This document shows, piece by piece, positions 47,646 through 57,378 of a stretch of DNA of 64,000 nt (positions are counted from its first letter, which is position 1; each line of letters opens with the position of its first letter). The stretch covers positions 27,145,342 to 27,209,341 of the forward strand of contig NC_035172.2 of NCBI RefSeq assembly GCF_001659605.2. The letters are read 5' to 3'. The notes under the pieces were generated by a model that saw only the letters and a list, made by a program, of their open reading frames with translations, did not search any database and was not told the DNA's origin. This DNA comes from Manihot esculenta. Lineage: Eukaryota; Streptophyta; Magnoliopsida; Malpighiales; Euphorbiaceae. A program made the translations under genes and the position numbers.

Positions 47646-48430
47646 AATATTTTCTAGATGTTATTTCTTATAATAATAATATAAATTTATTATCTACTTC
47701 TTTACTATCTAATTGACTTATTTCATTCTGGTCATCTTTCTCTTCCTTTTCAGATGAAGAAGAAGAAGAGTCTGAAATTAATTGTTCTTCCAAAAATTTT
47801 ATCATTTTTGAATCTTTTTGGAGTTGATGTTTTAAATTTTTTACTTCAGTCTTTATTATTTTAATTTCTCTTTGCAATTCTTCTATAGATACTGTTTCTT
47901 TAGGTTTTTTATTTTTATTTAATATTTCAGTGAAATCATAAGTTTGTTTTTCTATCTTAGGAACGATACTCTTCACTTATTCTGTTTCATCAAAACTTTT
48001 AATTAATGTTTTAATAAATTTTTCCATAGTACTATTATCCTCTGTATTATTTATTAATTCCAATAATGAACCTTGTTCTTTAGTTAGTATATTTATTGAT
48101 TTTTCTGATGAGCTAGTTCCTAACTCATCTATCTGATTTTCACTCTCTATTAATTCTGATTCTGAACTTTCTGAATCTATATATAATTCTTGAATTTTAT
48201 TTATTATTTCTTCATCTAATTTTAACTTATTTAATTTTTTATTGAACCTACAAAACTTAGATGTATGACCTTTCTGTCCACAATTGTAAGATGTTAAATC
48301 TTTAAATAATTTCTTATTCTGTGTCTTATTTACAGGGGTTTTCTTTTTATATTTTTTATAAGGTTTATAATTTTTTTTTATAGTATTCTTCTTTACTAGG
48401 TTTTGTTATATATTTTTTTCTTATAATACT
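47646..48430 (-). pseudogene. caulimovirid coat-protein C-terminus with damaged zinc finger
   Basis: On the minus strand a knuckle reading SYNCGQKGHTSKFC lies at about 48245-48295; the first Cys of the CX2CX4HX4C pattern is Ser. It is followed by an acidic Ser/Glu-rich stretch, a stop near 47977, and a coiled-coil frame at 47668-47976 (ELQREIKIIKTEVKNLKHQ). A zinc knuckle followed by an acidic tail is normal at the end of the coat protein. The Lys-rich part upstream (48300-48430) is frame-shifted. Confidence 0.6.
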
Positions 48431-49545
48431 ATCCTTCTTATAATATTTTCTTGGTTTGGTTTTAGAGCATTGACCATTGCAATTTTTATCCTGCCTTATG
48501 CCATAATCAAATTGTTTACAAAAAGATCCTAATTCCTACTTAGTTTTATGCATTTCATATTTTAAAGTCCTTTGCAATTTTAAATATTGACAAATCTATA
48601 ATCCTTCCTTTTGAATTATACTTACTAGTTGGCCATATGTCAATTTTCTGTATGGTATTGGGTTACCAAATTGTTGTTTTATATTATTCTTAACTTTCTC
48701 TCCTAGAAAATAAGGAAGTCCTGCTAGGAATTTTTCTTTCCAAAAATCTTAATTTGAATCTTCTCTTAACATTAACCTAGTAAAAAATGTAGTTTTATAA
48801 TACTGAAAATCACTTAATTTTTTACATTTTAAATTACTCAATAGTTCAGCATTTTTATCTTTTAAAAGAGATGGGTCTCCTATAAAATGTAATGAAATTG
48901 TTAGAATTAAGGTTGATACCGCATCCTGAATAGTTTCTTCTGACTCATTATATATGAGCTCACCATCACTATTTACCCGTATTGAGTTCAAAATTTCTAA
49001 TTGCTGCATGTCTGTTAAGTAGTAATCTCACCATCCTTTTAACTGTCCTGTAAAACCTGCTATAATTATTTCAGCTATTGCTCTATCTGAAACAAAATAC
49101 TAGGTTTTATATGCATTAGCTGCCATAGTCATTTGCTGTAATAAACTTAAAATATTATACTCAGATAATCCATCTATATTCCATTCATAAATTGTCGAGG
49201 CATTATACTTAAACTGGGAGGTACTAATTGGTTTATCTAATAGTCCTAGATCTAGTGCTTTACTTACTATTTCTCTATGTGATATAGGATTTATTTCAAA
49301 TTGTTTTATATCTTCTGAATCTGGCTGACTTTGCTCAGTTTCAAATCCTGATTCTTCCTCTATTATATTTATATTTCTAGACTGGGGTGTCTCTGGAATT
49401 ATATTTTTACTAGATTCTGAAGTTTCTATCTTAATTGGTCTTTCAGACTTTGCAAAAATTCATTTTTATTTACTTTTAATTCCTTTTGACTTGAACTAGA
49501 TATCTGGTATGGCTTAAAAATATGTGGTTTTATTTCTTTTTTCTC
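48431..49545 (-). pseudogene. caulimovirid coat-protein core, heavily broken
   Basis: The longest open stretch is 49009-48749, with DPSLLKDKNAELLSNLKC, and is flanked by frame changes and stops (for example near 48748, 49028 and 49100). The composition is continuous with the coat-protein region on both sides. I infer the coat-protein core from its place between the N-terminal frame (49546-50160) and the zinc finger. Confidence 0.5.
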
Positions 49546-50160
49546 TTATATTTCTACCTCTTTATCTTTTAAAATTTTTTCTATCTTTTTTAACTGAGTA
49601 CCTATACATATTAAACTTGCATTACTACAATTATTATGTTCTATGATCTTTTTATATGTATCAATTTCTTTAGCTATTTTATATGGTGCACAAATTATTT
49701 CATTTTCTCCATATTTTATTTTACTAATCGTCTTAGGTGGAAAATCACTTTGAATTACCTCATCATTTATAATCCATTCTGGCCTTTTATCTCTTACTGT
49801 TATTGGATTTATACTTTTTACCTTTTTTAATTCAAACCACTCAAAGAACTTTATTTTTCCTGTTTTACTAACATATTCAAAATATTCTTCTTTTAATTTT
49901 TCAAAATTATTTTCTTTAACAATTTTATTTAATTTTTTTAAATTTTTTGTCTTAGTTATTTCTTTTAAAAATTTCTTTTCAATTTTTTCTTTACTAAGAA
50001 CATTTAATTCCCTATTTATATTATTTATATTTTCTGTTATAGCAGATATTGCTAGTGATGATGGTGAAGAATGTGCTATTTCAGCCTGCTGATTTAAATA
50101 ATTCTCTATTGGATTATATACTGTCTGGGGAACCGAAGAACTATAATCTATTCCTTTCAT
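49546..50160 (-). pseudogene. caulimovirid ORF between movement and coat protein regions
   Basis: A 204-residue open frame starting MKGIDYSSSVPQTV at 50160 and stopping at 49546. It is Lys- and Glu-rich with coiled-coil potential (residues 45-90) and a more globular C-terminus (IGTQLKKIEKIL). It probably continues upstream into a Ser-rich stretch (50170-50330) and downstream into the coat protein. The family is not certain from sequence alone. Confidence 0.5.
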
Positions 50161-50339
50161 TTTAAGATGTCCATCTGGAATATTTGATGTAGAATATCTA
50201 GGTTTTCCTATAGTTTGGATTATAGGTTTAGGTTCATCTCCTTTATATGTAGCATATATTACTGATAGTATATTTGATACTCTTCCTATATCTTCTGTAA
50301 TTACTGAAGATGATGATTCTGTATATCTACTACTTACAC

Positions 50340-51083
50340 TTCTACTGAATTGTTTTAGGAATTACCGCATTTTTTTTTAGTTAAATCCGTCTGTAAGAAT
50401 CTTGTTTCTCTTATTTTAGGCTATAACTTATACTTAGTTCCAAATGCTGAATTCATAGCTTTATAATGGACTTTATATATTTGTTTCATTTTATAATTAT
50501 GAGTTTTTATTTCTAAAACTATACTATCTAAAATGTTCAAATCATTTAAAGAGATTGTCATGTCTGGATATACTTCAAAGGATATAGGTCCTTCACTTAG
50601 ACTGGTTTCAACCGATCCTAATAAAGAATCTTGAAAATTTAAAAATCTTGCATCTCTAACTACTGCTAATATGCTAGTGTTTAATCCTTCTCTAGTTAAA
50701 GGTTTTATACCTACTTGAATTAATCCTATATGAATATATTTATACTTCTTACTCCTATGATGACTTAATTATATGAATATATTTATACTTCTTACTCCTA
50801 TGATGACTTAATGTTTTTGGTGATAAAAGAGTTATTTTCTCAAAAGGTTTACTTAACTGAAAATCTCTTTCTTCTGTTTTTATTACGTAATCTGTTTTAA
50901 AAACATTAAACTTTGGGATTTTATAAATATGTTCCTTATCTATTTTAGGAATTTCTCATTCATCTATGGCTTTTACAAAATCTTTCAATATTAACTCATT
51001 TTTGTTTATTACTCTTTTAATTTCTGAAAACTCTGAATCATCAGATTTTACTGTACTAGCCGATTTACACAAAAAAGGATCCA
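50340..51083 (-). pseudogene. caulimovirid movement protein, copy 2, broken
   Basis: It starts at 51083 (MDPFLCKSASTVKS) about 150 bp after the primer-binding site, as expected for the first large ORF. It carries a stop near 50958, a 43-bp duplication around 50768-50812 (TTATATGAATATATTTATAC twice) that shifts the frame, and a deletion near 50480. It is a direct repeat of 42081-42799. Confidence 0.7.
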
Positions 51084-51230
51084 TTTTCAAAAATCTTGAA
51101 TTATATCGCGGCCACTGCCTGTTATACCCTATGACGCCTAAAACCTTGGCTTAAACGGATTCGGTTGGCATACACAAAACATATTTTTTCAAGACTTTTA
51201 ATAATGGATTCTTTCCCATGCAAAACCTTT

Positions 51231-51243
51231 GGCTCTGATACCA
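51231..51243 (-). other. caulimovirid primer-binding site, tRNA-Met type
   Basis: The minus strand reads TGGTATCAGAGCC, the minus-strand priming site that by convention marks the origin of a caulimovirid genome. It lies before the movement-protein ORF and so fixes viral orientation. Confidence 0.8.
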
Positions 51244-51509
51244 TAAGGGCGCATACCATTCTACTAAAAGCTTAAGCTGTTAGTAGAGGCGATACTTTAA
51301 TCCTATATGGCCCAGATGTTTACCCCTGCATACAGTAACGTCTCCACGTTGGGTGCCACATTGGGGACCGGGCCCACTTTTGGCACTATCCTTGGCCATA
51401 TTAAATACCCTTCCATAAGGGCGCATACCATTCTACCAAAAGCTTAAGCTGTTAGTAGAGGCGCTACTTTAATCCTGTATGGCCCAGATGTTTACCCCTG
51501 CACACGGTA
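51241..51509 (-). repeat. viral intergenic tandem repeat, minus strand, about 1.6 units
   Basis: CCATAAGGGCGCATACC starts at 51241 and again at 51413 (172-bp period). It is the inverted counterpart of 42840-43334. Confidence 0.8.
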
Positions 51510-51514
51510 TATAG

Positions 51515-52609
51515 TAATTTATATTATGGTTCATAAAATTTAATAAAATTTATAATTTAATTTATACTTTCGAAATAATAAATAATTTAATTTTTAAAAT
51601 TTTATTTTATTAATAAAATATTTATTCTCTTAAATTCACTTTTACTCATAAAAAATAAATAAATTCTAAAACTTTTCAATATATATCAATGTATTTTATA
51701 ATAATATTATATCAAATATTTTTCTATTATATAAACTCTTAAATTTTTAAATTCTAAATTTTTTAATTTTTAATTTATATTTAGATATTTATAATAATTT
51801 TGTATTAAATATTTTTTCATTATATAGTCCCAAATCTTTAATCTCTTAATTTATTACTTTTTATTTTATATGAAAATATTTTATTGCAGCTTTATATTGA
51901 ATATTTTTATTGACTCTGTTAAAATAATAAGTAATTTTTTTTAAAAATTATATATTTTTAAATTTAAAAACTAAATTACTGTTAAAAATAAAATTCAAAC
52001 GATTAAATTATTATAGTCGAACAATGAATTTTAATAAAATAATTATTTTGTTAATAAAATAAAATTTTAGAAATTAAATTATTTCACATTTTGTAACGGT
52101 ATTACATTAAATATTTTTCTATTTATCATGTTAATAGAAATAATTTAATTTAAAGTTTGTATTTTATTTTATTTTTTACTTCATATATCTATCAATTGTA
52201 ATATATTTTAAAAAATAAGTTATATAAAAATAATTTGTTAGCTTAACAGAGTTGAAAAAGACTGTAATAAAATATTTTAATATAAATTAAAAATTAATAA
52301 ATTTAAAAGTTAAGCTATTCAGACTCTGTAATAGAAAAAATATTTAATAAAAAAATATTTTAATATAAATCAAAAGTTAAAGAATTTAGGGTTTATATAA
52401 TTGAAAAAATATTTGATATAAGAATGCTATAAAAAATTTTCACATATTAAAAGGGTTAAAATTTATTTATTTATTTTATTAACGGTAAATTTAAGAGAAT
52501 AAATATTTTATTAATAAAATAAAAATTTAAAAATTAAATTATTTATTATTTAACTAAGTATAGATTAACTTGTAAATTTTATTAAATTTGAAGATCATAA
52601 TATAAATTA
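51515..52609. repeat. AT-rich long inverted repeat (foldback-like)
   Basis: The left end TAATTTATATTATG at 51515 is mirrored by CATAATATAAATTA ending at 52609. Inner blocks also mirror, for example AAATAATAAATAATTTAATT near 51575 against its complement near 52545, and ATTAATAAAATATTTATTCTC near 51608. Arms are roughly 450 bp and imperfect. No coding potential; target duplication could not be set because flanks are A/T repeats. Confidence 0.65.
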
Positions 52610-52624
52610 ATTTTAATATATATA

Positions 52625-53345
52625 TAGGAGTGTAATCGAATCGAGCCGAATCGAGTTTTGTAAAACTCAGGTTCGTTTATTAAAAAATTTTCGAGCTCGA
52701 CTCGTGAAAAATTTATTTAAACTATTAACGAGTCTAATTTAAGTTCGAACTCGAAAACTCGATTAAAAAGTTTATTTAAACTAATAACGAGTCTAATTCA
52801 AGTTCGAACTGAAAAATTCAATTAAAAAAACTCAATTAAAAAAACTCGTTAACAAAATTTAACTAATTTAAATTTTTAAATATTAAAATTTTAAATTAAA
52901 AAATTAAAAGAGAGTTTAATAAAATTAAATATAATTTAATTAAAGTTTATTGTAACCAAATTCTTAATTTAAAATACAATAAAAAGTGAAATATTTATTT
53001 ATAGAGAAGTTTCACCCCTTCATTTCTATAAGTTTTCGATATGGGATAGGGGATATTGTTTCAATAACCTTCAATACCTTTTAATGAATTTGTTCACGAG
53101 CCTTTTAACGAGGTTGTTCATGAATCTCTTAATGAGCCTGTTCACGAGCCACTTAACGAGTCAGCTCCGAATCTTAACGAGCCAAATATTTCTGAGCTCA
53201 AGTTTGGCTTGTTTAATAAACGAGCCTAAACATTAAGCTCGAGTTCGGCTCATTTAAAAATTAAATCAAGTCCGATCGAGTTTTTATCAAGTCGAGTCTC
53301 GAATAGCTCACGAATGGTTTGGTTCATTTACAGTTCTATATATAT
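52625..53345. mobile_element. hAT-like non-autonomous transposon (MITE)
   Basis: The left end GGAGTGTAATCGAATCGAGCC and the right end, read on the other strand, AGAACTGTAAATGAACCAAA, are similar inverted termini of the GGGTGTAAACGAACCGAGC type common in plant genomes. The inside is rich in CGAGCTCGA and AACGAG words. TATATATA flanks both ends, a plausible 8-bp target duplication. No transposase is encoded. Confidence 0.65.
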
Positions 53346-54544
53346 ATATAATACCTTGCCTCAAGTACAATAAGGTATTAATCGTAAGTTTTTTAAATAT
53401 ATTTTTTTAAATTTTTACCGCACTTCTTAAAGTGCAATAAGTTTTATTGCAAGAGTGTGGTAGTTTTTATATTCACTTTATTTTAAAAAATAATTTTTCT
53501 CAAATTATGGTTTAAGAATTATTTTTTTAAAAGTTTTATTAAGCAAGGCGGCCTTGGAATTTCATGACTCTGTAACTCTCAAAATTTGGGAATGGGTGCA
53601 GCTGATTGTCTCATTTCTATTTTTTTTTTTTTTAGCCAATTGTAGAATATCATCAACACAAAAAATAGGTGGCAGAAACAGCTTCAATACATAATCCTTC
53701 CAAGCCAACGATTAAAGAGCCCTTTGGCTCTAAGGGTCCATATCAACAAGCTCCTAAGCATCCAATACATCAATTTAAACTAAAACTAACCAAGAGATCT
53801 TCTTAGGCTACTAGAGGACGCAACTCATGATGGGAGACCCGAAACAAAGAAAGCTTTACCGTTGTCTTGATATGAGTAAAGAAATGACACGATACTTTAA
53901 AAATTTAAAATAAAAAATTTCAAATCATAACAAATCAAGTTACTATCGTTTAATTCAAAACTTACAAAATGAGAACTATATTTGTGAAATATGGGAGAAT
54001 AAGGAAATAAGCAACACATTCTTCAACACATGTGGACACGCAATACAATTTCAGATCGCATAATACATATATAGTTAAATTGCATTTAGGTCAATTTTGT
54101 TATTTTGGTATTTTAGTATTTTGTGGGATTTATTTTAAATTAATTTGATCTATATTAGAAGCCAAATTCGTATAGCCCATTTAGAAATGAGATTTCTATA
54201 AAACAATTTAGAAAAATGATATTTAAATCTAGGTTTGACTATTTGACTAGATCCCCTTCCTATATTGTAATTACATCTTCCTACAATAAAATTAGGATTT
54301 AGAGGCTATAAAAACACCCTTAAGGTGGCAGCCACAATTAGCCCATAAATAAAAGATGATGTTATGAATAATATTTGGTTCTTCTCCATTATTTAGTAAT
54401 TTATCAATATTTAACCTTGTGGCGTTCTAATATGGATCTCCTCCATACTTAGTTAATTTATCAAGAATTTCTTGTGATATTCTCCAAATAGGAATCACTT
54501 AATTATCTATGTTTCTAAACATATTGGTTGGTTAAGGATGTAGT
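53346..54544. other. intergenic, possible old LTR remnant
   Basis: No gene is seen. A T run lies at 53621-53634. Positions 54290-54540 contain GGCTATAAAAACACCC and a leader-like stretch similar to a Copia-type LTR, but there is no second copy or primer-binding site to support it. Confidence 0.35.
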
Positions 54545-54721
54545 TGTAATACCCGGCTAGACTCCGGTATCGGAATTCCTACCGTCCGGTGGAATCTCGG
54601 ATGTCGGAAGCCTCTAGTAGGGTAGAAACATGTTTTCATAAAATGTTTTAAGGTATTTCATGGTTTTAAGTAAAATGGAAATGAGTTTTTGCATAAAAAC
54701 AACCTTGAAGGAAAACTCAGG

Positions 54722-54846
54722 TTCGGCCGCCGAACCTCAAGTTCGGCCGCCGAACATGCATGCCTTCGGGAGCGCCTTTAGGCCCCCGAAAGCATAAGTG
54801 AGGAAAGTCCAGGTTCGGCCGCCGAACCTCAAGTTCGGCCGCCGAA
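54722..54846. promoter_or_regulatory. palindrome cluster upstream of the TATA box
   Basis: Four exact TTCGGCCGCCGAA copies in two pairs with 20-bp spacing and 72 bp between pairs, the same geometry as at 5445-5570. The last copy ends 55 bp before the TATA box. Confidence 0.8.
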
Positions 54847-55457
54847 CATGGCATGCATGCGGAGGCACGTTCGGCCCCCGAACGTGGCCTGGCCAGCCAC
54901 TATAAAAGGGTCCCTTAGCCGAAAACGGGCGAGCTTTTTCCCCATTTTCGGCCAAGGTGAGCTCTCCGCCGTCCCTCACCAATTTTGAGTTCTTTCCTTC
55001 CAATCCTACTCGATTTTCATGAGTTTTTACTTTGTTTTGAAGATTTTCAAGCTTTGAGCAAAGTTTTGGAGCTTTGAGGTTCAAGGGAACTCAACCCCTT
55101 CCATCTCCGAGTTTAGGTCGTCTCTCTCTCGATCTCCACGAGGTAAGAGCCGATCTTAAGCTCATTGCATGTTTTAAGTAGGTTTTAAGTGGATCTATGG
55201 GGTAGAATGCATGTTTAACTCATGGTTAGGTTTATGGGTTTTATATGTGTTTATGAACAATGTGAGTTGCTTGTTGTGTTGTAGTTGGGGTTTTTGTTGG
55301 TTTGATGCCCCTAGGAACTTGTATGCTTGTTTGTGTGTGATTGGGAATGTTGTAGAATAGGTTTATGGTTGATTGGTTAGTTTTGGAGGCAAATGTGTAT
55401 AGAAGAGCTGAGTTTCTGCCACTAAGGGAGAAACCAGGTTCGGCAGCCGAAGGAACT

Positions 55458-55664
55458 TTCGGCCGCCGAACATGCTTGTGGAGGCAGCCTTCGGCTGCCG
55501 AAGCTTGCCCCCAAAAGGAGACTTTCGTCTCTGTCTGGGAGTTTCGGCCGCCGAAAGTGCCGCCGAACATGCATGAGTTTCGCCTCTGTCTGGGAGTTTC
55601 GGCCGCCGAAGGTGCCGCCGAACCTGCCTGACTTTCGACTCTGGAGGGACTTTCGGCCGCCGAA
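55458..55664. repeat. second palindrome cluster in the transcribed LTR
   Basis: Four exact copies at 55458, 55543, 55598 and 55652 with GCCGCCGAA half-sites and repeated TTTCGTCTCT-like phrases. The equivalent cluster is 6153-6324. Confidence 0.75.
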
Positions 55665-56868
55665 CCTGCCGCCGAAAGTGCCCTGTCCAGCCCTCTCTTG
55701 CATGTTTTTCTATGATTGTTTCATGATGTTTTAGGGGGTTTTTGGGGAGTAGTTTAGAGTTATGTTCATGTTTGTTTGGTCCCTCATTTGAGTCCACCTG
55801 TGTAGGTTCGGACCCGAGGAACCGAGGACCCCAGCAGTGAGTCAGCTGCTCCAGTGTCTGGTCAGAGCTACCCAGAGGTGAGTGGAATAACTCATTATGT
55901 TTTAAAGCAAATAATGGACTTTTTACCATGTTTCACGCATCATGAATGCCATGAGATGTACTAGGTTGTTTGCATTAGAATTCACGAATATGTTGCATTG
56001 CATACTTTATTGTTGATTGATGTGGATGAACGTTGGATGATCCATAGCCCTCAATCTATGATGTGACGATGCGATATGTACGGTACGGAATGTAAGACCA
56101 GTGGGACCCATTCTACGTTCGCTGGCACCATGTAAGGGAAAGACCAGGACCCATTCTACGTTCTGACACAGTTGGACTGTTATGTTATGCTATGTTATGT
56201 AAGAGAAAGACTAGGACCCATTCTACGTTCTGGCACAGTTGGACTATGTTGAGGGCTATCGGTGACAAGTTCATCCTTGATGTGATTAGCTGTGATGTGA
56301 TGCATTCCATGATGCCATATGATCTAAATGTTTTTATTATTCTGCTCACTGGGCTCTAGTAGCTCACCCCTCTCCCACCTTTCCCCAGGATTGCAGGTAC
56401 AGGGTAGACCAGGAGGTCCGTAAGAGTAATGAAGGCATGTGTGTGTAATAGATAGTGTGGACATGATAAATGTATTAATGTTTTGTAAAAGTACAGTTTT
56501 AGTCTTGTAATGACTTTGAGGATTAGAGGTTGTGCTTGACTATATGTATTAGATATCCCTTTCAATACATGATCTTAGATATTTTATGTTGATTATGCAA
56601 CCAACTCAACTTATGATGTATCGCCCATTGGGGCATTGATGAGATCCCACAGAGGGGGTCATGATTATATTTATGTACAGTGCATGCACAGGTTGAGTTT
56701 GGTGTGTGAACGAAAGAAAGGTTTTAAATTTTTATGTATTTTTCTGGATCATGTATGGGATTAAACAGGTTTTCAGGTTGCATGTTAGGCTTGCTACGGG
56801 TCCCGGCGGCCTTAAACCGACCTGGATCCTAGCGCCGGTAGCGGTCCGATTTTCGGATCGTTACAGAA

Positions 56869-56881
56869 TGGTATCAGAGCC
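56869..56881 (+). other. primer-binding site, initiator tRNA-Met
   Basis: TGGTATCAGAGCC begins 3 bp after the LTR end, the normal arrangement of Tekay elements. Confidence 0.9.
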
Positions 56882-57136
56882 CTAGGTTCATAGGATCGGA
56901 CCTAGAGTGTCGGGCTCATAGATGTTATAGAAGGTCAAGCACAATAGGAAAGATCATGTCCACTAGGATAGGATGTGGAGTCCTGTCTTGTATGATAATG
57001 TGAAGTGCCATGATTATATACATGTGCATTGATGTTGTGATATGAATGACATATATGTGATGAGGGTTCATGTGTGCCCACATGAACCATATGATGCTAA
57101 TGTTTGTGTGGTGTGTACTATTTTTCAGAAAACAGG

Positions 57137-57352
57137 ATGAGAGGAACCCGTCGATCTGCAAGATTGACTGGAGTGCCACCTGAGGATGAGGGCACGAGCG
57201 CCCGTCCTCCTACATTGCCTAGGGCAATGTCATGTAGAGCAAACAGAGAAAGAGTGTCAAGGGACCCTAGAAGGTCTTTTGATGCTAGCAGAAGGGGGAC
57301 AGATAGAGGAGGAAGTTCTTCAGATGTGAGGGAAGTTATGGAAGAGGATTAG
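57137..57352 (+). pseudogene. gag: Tekay Gag N-terminal fragment
   Basis: It starts at the ATG at 57137 (MRGTRRSARLTGV), 8 nt after an acceptor-like TTTTTCAG, and contains RDPRRSFDASRRG. It stops at TAG 57350-57352, where the minus-strand sister (around 15483) has CAG, so the stop is a C-to-T change. The following bases still match gag until 57378, where the Athila-type element is inserted. Confidence 0.85.
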
Positions 57353-57378
57353 AGGAGGGATGGGAATCTGGATGTTAG

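Larger units (their letters stand above)
54545..56865 (+). repeat. Tekay 5' LTR (2321 bp)
   Basis: It runs TGTAATACCCGGC...GGATCGTTACA and is followed 3 bp later by a PBS, which proves that it is a 5' LTR. The TATA box (TATAAAAGGG) is at 54901, the splice-donor-like AGGTAAGA at 55141, exact palindromes at 54722, 54742, 54814, 54834 (before TATA) and 55458, 55543, 55598, 55652 (after). Positions 56090-56240 hold three tandem units with GGACCCATTCTACGTTC. Open frames inside are caused by the palindromes. Confidence 0.92.

Noticed and set aside
54737..55929. Overlapping open frames on both strands of the right Tekay LTR
   Set aside because: Same cause as at 5283-6386; they lie in the LTR promoter and leader.
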